NCBI RefSeq assembly: GCF_011759385.1
Contig: NZ_JAARLY010000001.1
Location: 248,001-312,000 of the forward strand
Direction: 5' to 3'
Source: Oleiagrimonas sp. C23AA
Lineage (GTDB): Bacteria; Pseudomonadota; Gammaproteobacteria; Xanthomonadales; Rhodanobacteraceae
Length of the DNA: 64,000 bases
The notes below the pieces were generated by a model. It saw nothing but the letters and a program-made list of their open reading frames with translations, did no database searches and had not been told where the DNA came from. This document shows positions 8,935-17,323 of the stretch, one piece after another (positions within the stretch are counted from its first letter, which is position 1; every line of letters begins with the position of its first letter). The translations under genes and the position numbers were made by a program.

Positions 8935-10113
8935 GTGGCGCGTGAGCGCATTCTGGCGTGCGTCGGCGTCAACAACATCGAGCTGGCGCGGTTGCGCCTG
9001 TTGTTGCGTCTGGCCGCGCCGCGTCTGGATGACCATTGGCAGTTCGGTGAGGTCGAGCGCGCTGACGTGCTGATAGTCCAGCCTGGTTCCCACGAGGCTG
9101 ATGCCGCCGCGCTGAGGGCTCGTGGACGAGGCGTCCGCTGCGTCGCCTTCGGCGGCGAGGGCAAGAGCCGTGAAGTGCTGCCGGCCAACTTCGAAACCGA
9201 GGATGTGGCGCGCGTACTCAATGCCGAGGCCGGCCAGTCGCGTGGCAGCCGTCTGCAGCTGTTGGATCCGGACTCGCCGGATTTCTTTGGCGATGATGAC
9301 GGCGTTCCCTTGGGTGTGGGCGAGGGGCGTCTGCAGCCCACCCAGCTGGATGAGCTGTTTCGTACCACCCGGGATGCGCCGCCGATGAGTAGTCTGGTGC
9401 CGGGCACTGTGAGTGGGGCTACGCTGGAGGATATTCGTGCCAGTAGCGGCCGAGTGCATCGGCGCGAACGCGACGACAATCCATTCTTCATGAACGAGCC
9501 CGAGCCCGATCAGCCGACAGAAGATAATTTCCGTCTGTCGCCGGGTGATGTGGCCTCGCGACTGGGGCCGGGGGCGCATCGCCGGCCTATCGACAGCCGC
9601 GGCAAGGCCAGGCCATTGATTGAGTATCTGGAAGAAGGCGCGCTGGCCGGTCCCAATCGCATCGAGCGTGAAGGCCATCCACCGCTGATTCTTGATCCGA
9701 AGTGGAAGTGCTATCACATTGAGGGCGATCTGGCCGCGGTAGATATCTACGTCAACGAGCCGCTGCCGGTGGCGGCGTGGATACCGGTAACCAGCAGCCA
9801 GCTGGAACAGGCACGCAAGGTGTCGCCAGGCCGAGCCTATTTGCGGTTGCGCTGGCTTTACGCGCTGCGCCACGCCGGTGGCTGGTTGCCGCGCCAGCTG
9901 GATCCGGGCGGCAGCTACTGGTTGCGCCGGGTACTGGATCTGGACGACCACTTTGCCGCGCAGCGCCGCATCGGCGAGGCGCTGGTGGACGAGCATCGTC
10001 TGCACGAGGTGGTCAGCATGGCCGAGGTCAGCATGGCCGAGGTGTTCGACACGGTGGCCGCCTACGATGCCATCGGCCTGTTGCAATGGAAGCCGCGCGA
10101 GCGCTTCCGCTGA
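8935..10113 (+). CDS. Conserved-looking protein of unknown function
   Basis: 392 residues from GTG 8935. I do not recognise a family. The N-terminal 100 residues alternate hydrophobic strands and helices (I-L-A-C-V-G, A-D-V-L-I-V, V-R-C-V-A-F-G-G) and could be a receiver-like alpha/beta fold, but no phosphoacceptor pattern is clear. A charged, probably disordered middle (about 100-230) precedes a C-terminal domain with D-P-K-W-K-C-Y-H-I near 260. A 15-bp tandem duplication at 10012-10041 repeats V-S-M-A-E. Cytoplasmic. The flavoprotein gene starts 17 bp after its stop, so they likely form an operon. GC3 bias supports real coding. The start could be different given the leader ORF just upstream. 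Confidence 0.7.
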   Translation: MARERILACVGVNNIELARLRLLLRLAAPRLDDHWQFGEVERADVLIVQPGSHEADAAALRARGRGVRCVAFGGEGKSREVLPANFETEDVARVLNAEAGQSRGSRLQLLDPDSPDFFGDDDGVPLGVGEGRLQPTQLDELFRTTRDAPPMSSLVPGTVSGATLEDIRASSGRVHRRERDDNPFFMNEPEPDQPTEDNFRLSPGDVASRLGPGAHRRPIDSRGKARPLIEYLEEGALAGPNRIEREGHPPLILDPKWKCYHIEGDLAAVDIYVNEPLPVAAWIPVTSSQLEQARKVSPGRAYLRLRWLYALRHAGGWLPRQLDPGGSYWLRRVLDLDDHFAAQRRIGEALVDEHRLHEVVSMAEVSMAEVFDTVAAYDAIGLLQWKPRERFR

Positions 10114-10130
10114 TTTTTTCGGAGTAGCCT

Positions 10131-11321
10131 GTGTTCGACTGCGATGCCGTCGTCATTGGCGGCGGAGCCGCCGGACTGATGTATGCCCGTGAGGCGGGCT
10201 TGCGCGGCAAGCGCGTGATCGTGCTCGAGCACGCCAACCGTGTCGGCAAGAAAATCCTGATGTCCGGTGGTGGGCGCTGCAATTTCACCAATCTGGGCAC
10301 GACGCCGGACAATTACCTCTCAGCCAATCCCCATTTCTGCAAGTCGGCCCTGGCGCGCTATACGCCCTGGGATTTCCTGGCGCTGGTGGAAAGGCACGGT
10401 ATCGCCTGGCACGAGAAGGAGCTGGGTCAGCTGTTCTGCGATGATTCGTCCAAGCAGATTGTGCGCATGCTGCTGGACGAATGCGCCGATGTGGGTGCGC
10501 GCATCGAGACACGCTGTACCGTCAACGTCGTGGCCCAGCACGAGCACGCCGGTTTCGTCATCGACAGCACGCTGGGGCGCCTGCGTGCACCAGCGCTGGT
10601 GGTGGCCAGCGGTGGACTGTCCATTCCCAGCATGGGCGCCAGCGGCTTTGGCTACGATCTGGCACGCCAGTTTGGGCATTCGGTGCTGACCACGCGCGCA
10701 GGACTGGTGCCGCTCACCCTTTCGGGCAAGCACCAGCAGCGCTATGCCGATCTCTCAGGGGTTTCACTTGCCGTGCAGGCCACGTGCAACGGGCAGAGCT
10801 TTGCCAATGCGATGCTTATCACACACCGTGGTATCAGCGGCCCGGCGATCCTGCAGATTTCATCCTACTGGCAGCCAGGTGACGACCTGCGACTGGACCT
10901 TGTGCCCGGCGCCGACGCCAGCCAATGGCTGGCCGAGCAGCGCGAAGCGCGGCCGGACGCCGAGCTTCGCACGGTGCTTGCCGACATGCTGCCTCGTCGT
11001 CTGGCGCAGCGTCTGTGCGAAGTATGGTGGCCCAGTCGGCCGATGAAGCAGTTCAACCCACGCGAGCTGGCCGACATGGGCCGCGCGCTCAACGACTGGG
11101 CACTGGTGGCCAGCGGCACCGAGGGCTATCGCACCGCCGAGGTCACGCTGGGAGGCGTGGACGTCAATGAGCTGTCCTCCTCGACCATGGCCTCGCGGCG
11201 CGTGCCGGGACTGTATTTCATCGGTGAGGTGATGGACGTCACTGGCCATCTGGGTGGGTACAACTTCCAGTGGGCATGGGCGTCGGCACATGCGGCCGCG
11301 CAGGCGCTGGGTTCAGATTGA
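10131..11321 (+). CDS. HI0933/YhiN-type FAD-dependent oxidoreductase
   Basis: 396 residues from GTG 10131, preceded by GGAG. The N-terminus has the dinucleotide-binding G-G-G-A-A-G and the family-specific G-K-K-I-L-M-S-G-G-G-R-C-N-F-T-N. The end carries G-L-Y-F-I-G-E-V-M-D-V-T-G-H-L-G-G-Y-N, the second FAD contact in this family. YhiN/BaiN-like proteins are flavoproteins related to the bile-acid reductase BaiN; the cellular substrate in proteobacteria is not settled. Cytoplasmic. It follows the unknown gene by 17 bp and is followed by the MliC-like lipoprotein gene. Confidence 0.88.
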   Translation: MFDCDAVVIGGGAAGLMYAREAGLRGKRVIVLEHANRVGKKILMSGGGRCNFTNLGTTPDNYLSANPHFCKSALARYTPWDFLALVERHGIAWHEKELGQLFCDDSSKQIVRMLLDECADVGARIETRCTVNVVAQHEHAGFVIDSTLGRLRAPALVVASGGLSIPSMGASGFGYDLARQFGHSVLTTRAGLVPLTLSGKHQQRYADLSGVSLAVQATCNGQSFANAMLITHRGISGPAILQISSYWQPGDDLRLDLVPGADASQWLAEQREARPDAELRTVLADMLPRRLAQRLCEVWWPSRPMKQFNPRELADMGRALNDWALVASGTEGYRTAEVTLGGVDVNELSSSTMASRRVPGLYFIGEVMDVTGHLGGYNFQWAWASAHAAAQALGSD

Positions 11322-11411
11322 ACGGAAGCTGAATGTGTTTGCTGCGAGCGCAAATGCAAGCGCCCCTGACTCAGCGCACACTCGATGGCACATGAACTTT
11401 GGGGAGGTGTC

Positions 11412-11819
11412 ATGTCTGTCGCGTACTTGGTTCGATGTGCAACAGTGGGGGCGGCGGTGCTGATGTTGGGGGCATGCACTTCGTCCACCGGTTCGGGCAC
11501 GCATAAATCCGGCGCCGCAGCGGCACAGGCCTCTGCCGTCGCCGCGCCCACCGATTGGGCCTTCAATGCCAGTTCGGCCTATCCCAACCGGGTTGCCTAC
11601 CGTTGCTCGGATGGCACCCGCTTCGATGCCGACGTCAACAACAACCGAGCCGTCATTCATGTGGCAGGCAAGCAGTTGATGTTGCTGCACACACCGGCAG
11701 CTTCGGGCGCGCGCTTCGAGCTGGGCGATACGGTCTACTGGAGCAGGGGTGCCAAGGCCAGCTTGAAGGTCGATGGCGTGGCCCATCAGTGCCAAGCCAG
11801 CTCAGCGTTGACGGCCTGA
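11412..11819 (+). CDS. MliC-family lysozyme-inhibitor-like lipoprotein
   Basis: 135 residues from ATG 11412, which has GGGGAGG directly upstream; an earlier in-frame ATG at 11385 has none. A lipobox L19-G-A-C22 marks a lipoprotein. The mature domain reads V-A-Y-R-C-S-D-G, A-S-G-A-R-F, V-Y-W-S-R-G-A-K-A-S-L and a final H-Q-C. This is the pattern of the MliC/PliC family, whose two cysteines are disulphide bonded and whose S/R loop blocks the active site of c-type lysozyme. It probably sits in the outer membrane facing the periplasm and protects peptidoglycan from host or predator lysozyme. A terminator hairpin follows. Confidence 0.8.
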   Translation: MSVAYLVRCATVGAAVLMLGACTSSTGSGTHKSGAAAAQASAVAAPTDWAFNASSAYPNRVAYRCSDGTRFDADVNNNRAVIHVAGKQLMLLHTPAASGARFELGDTVYWSRGAKASLKVDGVAHQCQASSALTA

Positions 11820-11828
11820 TTCTCCGTC

Positions 11829-11864
11829 AAACAAGCCCCGCCGATGATCTGGCGGGGCTTGTTT
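11829..11864. terminator. Bidirectional terminator between mliC-like and mscS-like genes
   Basis: Perfect 14-bp inverted repeat, 11829-11842 and 11851-11864, with loop GATGATCT. The arms begin with AAA and end with TTT on both strands, so it can serve both convergent genes. Confidence 0.8.
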
Positions 11865-11879
11865 GCGCGTGAACGCCTG

Positions 11880-13040
11880 CTAGCTTTCGGACTCCGCGGC
11901 GGAGGTTCTTTCGTTGCCTTCCTGGCCGTCGGCGCTGTCGTCATCCTGGCTGGATGGTTTTTCCAGGCGCGTGTTGACGGCGCCGGAGACGTACAGCGTG
12001 CGGCTCGGGAAGGCGAACTCCACGCCCAGCTCGTCGAAACGATCGACCATGGCCAGGTTGATGGCCTGCTGGGTGTCCATGAACAGCGTGTAGTCCGGGT
12101 CGAGCATGGTGTAGACCACCTCGAAGTCCAGCGAGCTGTCGCCAAAGCTCTTGAAGTGAGCGCGATCAAACCGGACCTTGTCGTTTTCCTCGACGATTTT
12201 CTGCACCTCGCCGGTCAAAAGGCGCAGCTTGTCGCGTGGCGTGTCGTAGGTGACGCCGAAGCTGAAAACGATGCGGCGTGTGTCCATGCGGCCATAGTTG
12301 TGCACGATGTTCTTGAGCATGTCGGCATTGCCCAGGATCACCTGCTCGCCGCTCAGTGCACGGATGCGCGTGGTCTTGACGCCGACATGTTCCACGGTGC
12401 CGGCGATATCACCAAAGACCACGAAATTGCCGATCTCAAAGGGCTTGTCCAGGCCGATGCTGAGCGAGGCGAACAGGTCGCTCAGCACATTCTGCAAGGC
12501 CAGGGCGACGGCGACACCGCCAACGCCCAGGCTGGCGACGAAGGCGGTGATGTTGACGCCCATGTTGCCCAGAATGGCCAGCAGAATGGTCGCCCAGACC
12601 ACGATGCGGGCAAACCAGCCCAGCATTTCCATCACCACCGGATTGGCGCTGGGCTTGCTGGCATCATCACGTGTGGAGCTGAGCCGGTGATGGGTCCATA
12701 CGCGGATAGCCTGGTTCATCCACAGACCCACCTGCAGGCCCAGAACCAGGAATGCCAGACGTCCCAGCCAGAGGTCAGTTTTGCTGCCAAAATCCAGCCA
12801 TTTGCCGGCCAGCAGCAGGAACAGAATCAGGATCAGGAAGTTGCTGGAGCGCTCGAAGGCCGCCGCGGTGGCGCGTAGCCAAACGGTAGGTCGGTGCTTG
12901 TCCAGCTTGCGCAGGCGCGAAGCCAGCACGCCCAGAATGCTGCGCACGATGATGTAGCCCAGTACCGAGAACAACAGTGCGTAAAGCCAGCGATCAAGCG
13001 GGATGTGGAACAGGAAATGATGCGTGAGCCATGCATACAT
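11880..13040 (-). CDS. MscS-family small-conductance mechanosensitive channel
   Basis: 386 residues with four to five hydrophobic segments in the first 190 residues, then the conserved pore helix region V-A-S-L-G-V-G-G-V-A-V-A-L-A-L-Q-N, which is the MscS TM3 signature. The cytoplasmic beta domain (D-K-P-F-E-I-G-N-F-V, T-T-R-I-R) follows. The C-terminal 30 residues are acidic and Ser-rich. It would release solutes on hypo-osmotic shock across the inner membrane. It is longer than E. coli MscS (286 residues), with extra N-terminal helices. ATG 13040 is preceded by GAGGTG. It stands alone, convergent with the lysozyme-inhibitor gene. Confidence 0.92.
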   Translation of the reverse strand: MYAWLTHHFLFHIPLDRWLYALLFSVLGYIIVRSILGVLASRLRKLDKHRPTVWLRATAAAFERSSNFLILILFLLLAGKWLDFGSKTDLWLGRLAFLVLGLQVGLWMNQAIRVWTHHRLSSTRDDASKPSANPVVMEMLGWFARIVVWATILLAILGNMGVNITAFVASLGVGGVAVALALQNVLSDLFASLSIGLDKPFEIGNFVVFGDIAGTVEHVGVKTTRIRALSGEQVILGNADMLKNIVHNYGRMDTRRIVFSFGVTYDTPRDKLRLLTGEVQKIVEENDKVRFDRAHFKSFGDSSLDFEVVYTMLDPDYTLFMDTQQAINLAMVDRFDELGVEFAFPSRTLYVSGAVNTRLEKPSSQDDDSADGQEGNERTSAAESES

Positions 13041-13103
13041 GGGGCAAAGTCACCTCGTAGATGTCAGGGGTGATATGACGGCGCGCTGAGTGTTGGTGGC
13101 GCC

Positions 13104-14180
13104 TTAATCGATGCTTCGATTGGGATCGCCGAAGCCAGCGGGGTCGGAGGCCGGGAACGTATCGCGCAGCGCCTTCTCAGCGTCACGCGGCGCACCGTGT
13201 TGTCCCGCGTGCAGCGGCAGAGGACGCGCGTCAAGATCCAGCAGGGGACCCAAGGGCACCACGCCGGACGGATTGATCCAGTCGTGGCTTTGGTAGTAGT
13301 GGCGCTTGATGTGGTCAAAGTCCACGGTCTCGGCCACGCCCGGCGTCTGGTACAGCGCGCGGGTGTAGGAATACAGGTTCGGGTAATCGACCAGTCGGCG
13401 CAGGTTGCACTTGAAGTGGCCGAAGTAGACCGGATCGAAACGCAGCAGGGTGGTGAATAGGCGCCAGTCCGCTTCGGTTTCGGTGTCACCGCACAGGCGT
13501 CGGCGCGTGGACAGGCGTTGTTCGAGCCTATCCAGTGTCTCAAACAGCGGAAGCACGGCCTCTTCGTAGGCATCCTGCGAGCTGGCAAAGCCGGCCTTGT
13601 AGACGCCATTGTTGACGGTGTCGTAGATGCGCGCATTGAGCGCGTCGATCTCATCATGCAGCGCTTTCGGGTAATAGTCGCCCTCACGCGCGCCCACGCC
13701 GTCGAACGCGCTGTTCAACATGCGCATGATGTCGGCCGACTCGTTGCTGACGATGGTGTCGCGCTCCAGGTCCCAAAGCACGGGTACCGTCGCCCGGCCG
13801 TTGCAGTGCGGGTCGGCACGCGTGTAGAGCGCATGGATGGATGGTGCGTGGTAGTGCGGGTCGGGAATCACCCCTGGCGCCATCTGGAAGGTCCAGCCTT
13901 CATCGGCCATCAGCCAGTGCGTGACCGAATAGCTGATGATGTCCTCCAGCCCCTTGAGCGCGCGCATGATCATGGTGCGATGCGCCCATGGGCAGGCGCG
14001 AGCAATGTACAGGTGATAGCGCCCGCGCTCGGCCTTGAAGCCACCTTCGCCGGTGGGGCCTGGAGCGCCATCGGGTGTTATCCAGTGGCGAAAGCGACTT
14101 TCCTCGCGCACGAAGCGGCCGTCATGCTTGTCGGTGTCATACCCGTGCTGGGTCCAGCGTCCGTCGATCAATAAACCCAT
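13104..14180 (-). CDS. yqjG: Glutathionyl-hydroquinone reductase (YqjG/ECM4-type GST)
   Basis: 358 residues from ATG 14180, which has AAGGAG eight bases upstream; an open frame extends further but lacks a ribosome site. R-A-C63-P-W-A-H-R is the catalytic Cys motif of the Xi-class glutathione transferases, at the same residue number as in E. coli YqjG. S-N-E-S-A-D-I-M-R-M-L-N, the glutathione-contacting segment, is present. The enzyme reduces glutathionyl-hydroquinones to hydroquinones with release of GSSG, in the cytosol. A 96-residue unknown gene ends 23 bp upstream and probably shares its transcript. Confidence 0.92.
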   Translation of the reverse strand: MGLLIDGRWTQHGYDTDKHDGRFVREESRFRHWITPDGAPGPTGEGGFKAERGRYHLYIARACPWAHRTMIMRALKGLEDIISYSVTHWLMADEGWTFQMAPGVIPDPHYHAPSIHALYTRADPHCNGRATVPVLWDLERDTIVSNESADIMRMLNSAFDGVGAREGDYYPKALHDEIDALNARIYDTVNNGVYKAGFASSQDAYEEAVLPLFETLDRLEQRLSTRRRLCGDTETEADWRLFTTLLRFDPVYFGHFKCNLRRLVDYPNLYSYTRALYQTPGVAETVDFDHIKRHYYQSHDWINPSGVVPLGPLLDLDARPLPLHAGQHGAPRDAEKALRDTFPASDPAGFGDPNRSID

Positions 14181-14203
14181 GCTGTGCTCCTTTTCGGCAG
14201 GCG

Positions 14204-14494
14204 TCAGAAGCGGTCGACAAATTCCACCGCGGCGCCCAGGTCGTGTGCGCACGCCTCGGTCAGTTCCTGCGCGCGCTCCCGGGCCGCTTCGTCGCTGGTA
14301 TCGACCTCAATGGCGTGAAAGCCCGGGCCTTCGTCATCGGGCAGGCCCGCCGAACTGGAGTCGTCGGTGAGCATGTGCGGCATCAGGTCATCCACCTCGC
14401 GCACCGCCTCCACGCCATCCAGGGCTTCCAGGCGGTTGATCAGCTGACGGGTATCATCGTTGCTGGCTGTCACTCGCATGCGCTGCATGGGCAT
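14204..14494 (-). CDS. Small acidic protein of unknown function
   Basis: 96 residues, ATG 14494 with AAGGAG nine bases upstream, a strong sign of real translation. The protein begins M-P-M-Q-R-M-R-V-T-A and has an alpha/beta rhythm: R-Q-L-I-N-R-L-E-A-L-D-G-V-E-A-V-R-E-V-D-D could be a helix-strand unit as in ferredoxin-like folds. It is rich in Asp/Glu and has no signal peptide. Family not recognised. It lies 23 bp upstream of the yqjG gene on the same strand, suggesting an operon and perhaps a role in the same thiol or quinone stress response, which is only positional inference. Confidence 0.65.
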   Translation of the reverse strand: MPMQRMRVTASNDDTRQLINRLEALDGVEAVREVDDLMPHMLTDDSSSAGLPDDEGPGFHAIEVDTSDEAARERAQELTEACAHDLGAAVEFVDRF

Positions 14495-14612
14495 GGCGTA
14501 CTCCTTCTGGCTGGGCGGGACATGACGTCCCGCGGGTGGTTCGAAACATTAACCCTAACGCGCCGCAGCGTAATCGCCGCCAAATGCGTACAGCGTTCGC
14601 GCCGATGCGGCT

Positions 14613-16727
14613 TCAGTGATGTCCATCTGATGTGGATGCATGGGTCGGCTCGGTCTTGCCCGCCGGCGGTGCCTTGGCCGGTTGTTTCATGCGCGACAGC
14701 AGGCGCCGGCAGGGGTTGGTGTTGGCATCCTGGCTGGGTGCGATCAACGGCAGCAGCGCCGCGGCAGGTGTGGCGAACACGCCCAGTGCCAGCGCACCGC
14801 CGCCACGCAACAGCAGCTTGCCGGCGTGCACACCGACATCCGGATCGGCGAAGGTGCCTTTCACGTACAGTGGCGAGCGCAGCGAGAAGACGCGCAAGCC
14901 CTTGGTATGCGGGGTGATATCCAGGTCCATGTGTTCATTGGCAAAATTGACCTTGCCCTTGATATTGACCAGCGCGTTGTCGGTATCGAACAGTGCCAGG
15001 CGCGTGCGCATCACGCCGTCGCGGTCGACCAGGTTGGTGGCGGCGCAATCGATGGGCACCGGCTCATCGCCAAACAGTTTCACCACCACGTAGCTGCCAA
15101 CGTTGAGACCGGCCAGCTCCATCAGCTCGCGGCTGACCACGCCATCGTTCATCAGCAGCTTGATCTGGCCGTTGGAGTGGCCCAGCAAGGCCGCCACGCT
15201 GTTGCCGGTGGCCGACAGCGCGATGTTGCCGTTGATCTCGCCCAGCGCCTTGCGCATGGTCTTTATCTGCGGTGCAAGCTGGCGCAGCTTGATGTGTTTG
15301 ACGTCCAGGCGCAGCCGCGCCTTCATCGGCTGGGCACGGCCGTCGAGATCGATGCGCGATTCCAGGGTGCCGCCGGCGGCGGCGAAGTTAAGGGGATTCA
15401 AGGTCAGGCGACCATTGTCCAGCACCAAATGCGCTTTCAGATGGCTGATGGGAAGATTCTTGCCGTGCTCGATGTGCTCACCGGTGAGCCTTATATCGGC
15501 ATCCATCGCCTTCCAGCGCTCGGTACGGAATTTGGTGGTGGGAAGCACCTGGCCCTTGGGCGGGGTGGCCATGGCCTGACCGACAACGGCCTTGGCCTTG
15601 AGCGCGTGCGCATGGCTGCCGGTATCGGCACCAATCAACGGGCCCAGATCGGCGAATGACAAGTGGTCAGAGTGCAGCATGCCGCTGAGCTTGGGCCGGG
15701 GCGCGGCCATGGTGAAGCTCAAATCGCCATGCAGGTCGCTGGCACCGACGCGGCCGTTGAAGTGGCGGTAGTTGAAGCGCTCATCGCCTGGCTTGAAGCT
15801 CGCGGTGAGATCGCCGTCGGTTTCAAACGGTGGCGTGTCGGGCAGAGTGATGCCGGTCAGCGGATAAAGATGTGCCATCGAGTTGCCCGACACCTTCAGG
15901 CGCATGGCCAAGCCACCAAAAGACAGCGGGTTTTGCAGATGGCCGGTGAGGTCGATCACCACGTCGCCGACCTGGGCGTGGGCGGTCAGCGGAAACGCCT
16001 GCTCGCCATCACGCAGGGCCAGCACGCCGCCGGTGCGACCGTGCGCCGACACCATCGCACCGTGATAGTGGCCATCGGCATCGAAGGCGAAGGCATACGG
16101 GCGCACGGCTGTATCGCTGGCTCCAACCTTGGCTCCGTGGGCGGACTGGCTCGGTGACTTGTAGGCCACACCATGGTCGAGTGGCTTGATATGCACCGTC
16201 ACCTGCGCGCTGTCGACCGGATCGTGCAGGCTCAGCGTGCCCTGGTCGAAGACAATACGGTTCAGCCGCACGTGCCAGGCCGAGGGCTTGCCGGACTTGT
16301 TCTGCAACGCCTTGAAGGTCCAGTTGTTGCGTGACTTTTCGCGTGCCAGATGCACGCTGGGTTGCGACAGAATCAGCGTCGGCACGTCGATGGTGTGCGA
16401 CAGCAGCGGCCACAGCGAGAGGCGAAAGCGCAACGCATCCAGGTGTGCAAAATTCTGCTGGCCCGCCCAGGCCGGGTTGCCCACGCGAATATCGTGAGCG
16501 GTAAATTGCGGGCCGGGCAGCCAGCTGTGGTCATAGCGGTCGCGCGTCCAGTGCACGCGCAGGTGACCGCGAATCTCGAATGGCCGCCCAATCGCCGCGC
16601 TGACCCTGGCATCAATCCAGGGCCGCAAGCGGTCGTAGTTGAAAGTGAGGATGAAGATGACCGCTGCGGCAATCAGCGCCAGCAGCAGACCACCGGTCCA
16701 CAGCAGCGCGCGGCGAGGGCGGGTCAT
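14613..16727 (-). CDS. AsmA-family inner-membrane/periplasmic protein
   Basis: 704 residues. One N-terminal transmembrane helix (about 9-30) is followed by I-G-R-P-F-E-I-R-G, the hallmark start of AsmA domains, and a long periplasmic beta-rich body ending in the conserved C-terminal block (M-E-L-A-G-L-N-V-G, I-D-C-A-A-T-N-L-V near 540-560). AsmA-like proteins (AsmA, TamB, YhdP, YhjG) are bridge-like and are implicated in phospholipid transport to the outer membrane. The domain layout fits the YhjG/AsmA group more than TamB, because it is short. Transcribed alone, with a 92-bp gap to gntK. Confidence 0.87.
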   Translation of the reverse strand: MTRPRRALLWTGGLLLALIAAAVIFILTFNYDRLRPWIDARVSAAIGRPFEIRGHLRVHWTRDRYDHSWLPGPQFTAHDIRVGNPAWAGQQNFAHLDALRFRLSLWPLLSHTIDVPTLILSQPSVHLAREKSRNNWTFKALQNKSGKPSAWHVRLNRIVFDQGTLSLHDPVDSAQVTVHIKPLDHGVAYKSPSQSAHGAKVGASDTAVRPYAFAFDADGHYHGAMVSAHGRTGGVLALRDGEQAFPLTAHAQVGDVVIDLTGHLQNPLSFGGLAMRLKVSGNSMAHLYPLTGITLPDTPPFETDGDLTASFKPGDERFNYRHFNGRVGASDLHGDLSFTMAAPRPKLSGMLHSDHLSFADLGPLIGADTGSHAHALKAKAVVGQAMATPPKGQVLPTTKFRTERWKAMDADIRLTGEHIEHGKNLPISHLKAHLVLDNGRLTLNPLNFAAAGGTLESRIDLDGRAQPMKARLRLDVKHIKLRQLAPQIKTMRKALGEINGNIALSATGNSVAALLGHSNGQIKLLMNDGVVSRELMELAGLNVGSYVVVKLFGDEPVPIDCAATNLVDRDGVMRTRLALFDTDNALVNIKGKVNFANEHMDLDITPHTKGLRVFSLRSPLYVKGTFADPDVGVHAGKLLLRGGGALALGVFATPAAALLPLIAPSQDANTNPCRRLLSRMKQPAKAPPAGKTEPTHASTSDGHH

Positions 16728-16819
16728 GGCGACTCCGGGCTATCAACAGGGCGTGCTCAGTGATAGCGCCGCGCGGGTGAACCTGGTTTAGCCGGCCGCC
16801 TTCAAAGGTTGCGGGCGAT

Positions 16820-17323
16820 TCAGTCTTCGATATCGCCCAGCGCCTGCATCACGCGTTGCTGCGTAGTGTCAGCGTCGTCGTTGGCATCGATGATGCTGAT
16901 CGGCTCACGCGGTCCGGGTCGCTCAAGCGTCGCCAGCTGGCTGTCCAGCAGCGAGGCGGGCATGTAGTGATCCTTGCGCGCGGCCAGGCGTCGCTCAAGT
17001 TCCTCGCGGCGCACATCCATCAGCATGAAGTGCAGCGGCGGGCAGGCTGCACGCAGCGTGTCGCGGTAGCTCTGCTTGAGCGCCGAGCAGGTGATGATGC
17101 CGCCGTCCTGGGCGTGCGCCTCCAGCCACTGGCCGACCGCGCGCAGCCATGGCGCGCGGTCGGCATCGGTGAGCGGCTGGCCATCGCGCATTTTCTGCAC
17201 GTTGGCAGGCGGATGCAGTTCGTCACCTTCCTGAAACGGACGGCCAAGCGTCTTTGCCAGGCGCGACGCCGCGGTGCTTTTGCCGCAGCCGGACACGCCC
17301 ATGAACACCAGCGGGGTCTTCAT
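16820..17323 (-). CDS. gntK: Gluconokinase
   Basis: 167 residues, the usual length of GntK/IdnK. Walker A is G9-V-S-G-C-G-K-S-T17. E-G-D-E-L-H-P-P-A-N-V-x-K-M near 32-45 and C-S-A-L-K-Q-S-Y-R-D near 80-89 are the family-specific gluconate-binding stretches. It phosphorylates D-gluconate to 6-phosphogluconate with ATP in the cytosol, feeding the product directly into Gnd from the same operon. ATG 17323 overlaps the zwf stop by four bases (ATGA), so translation is likely coupled. Confidence 0.95.
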   Translation of the reverse strand: MKTPLVFMGVSGCGKSTAASRLAKTLGRPFQEGDELHPPANVQKMRDGQPLTDADRAPWLRAVGQWLEAHAQDGGIITCSALKQSYRDTLRAACPPLHFMLMDVRREELERRLAARKDHYMPASLLDSQLATLERPGPREPISIIDANDDADTTQQRVMQALGDIED

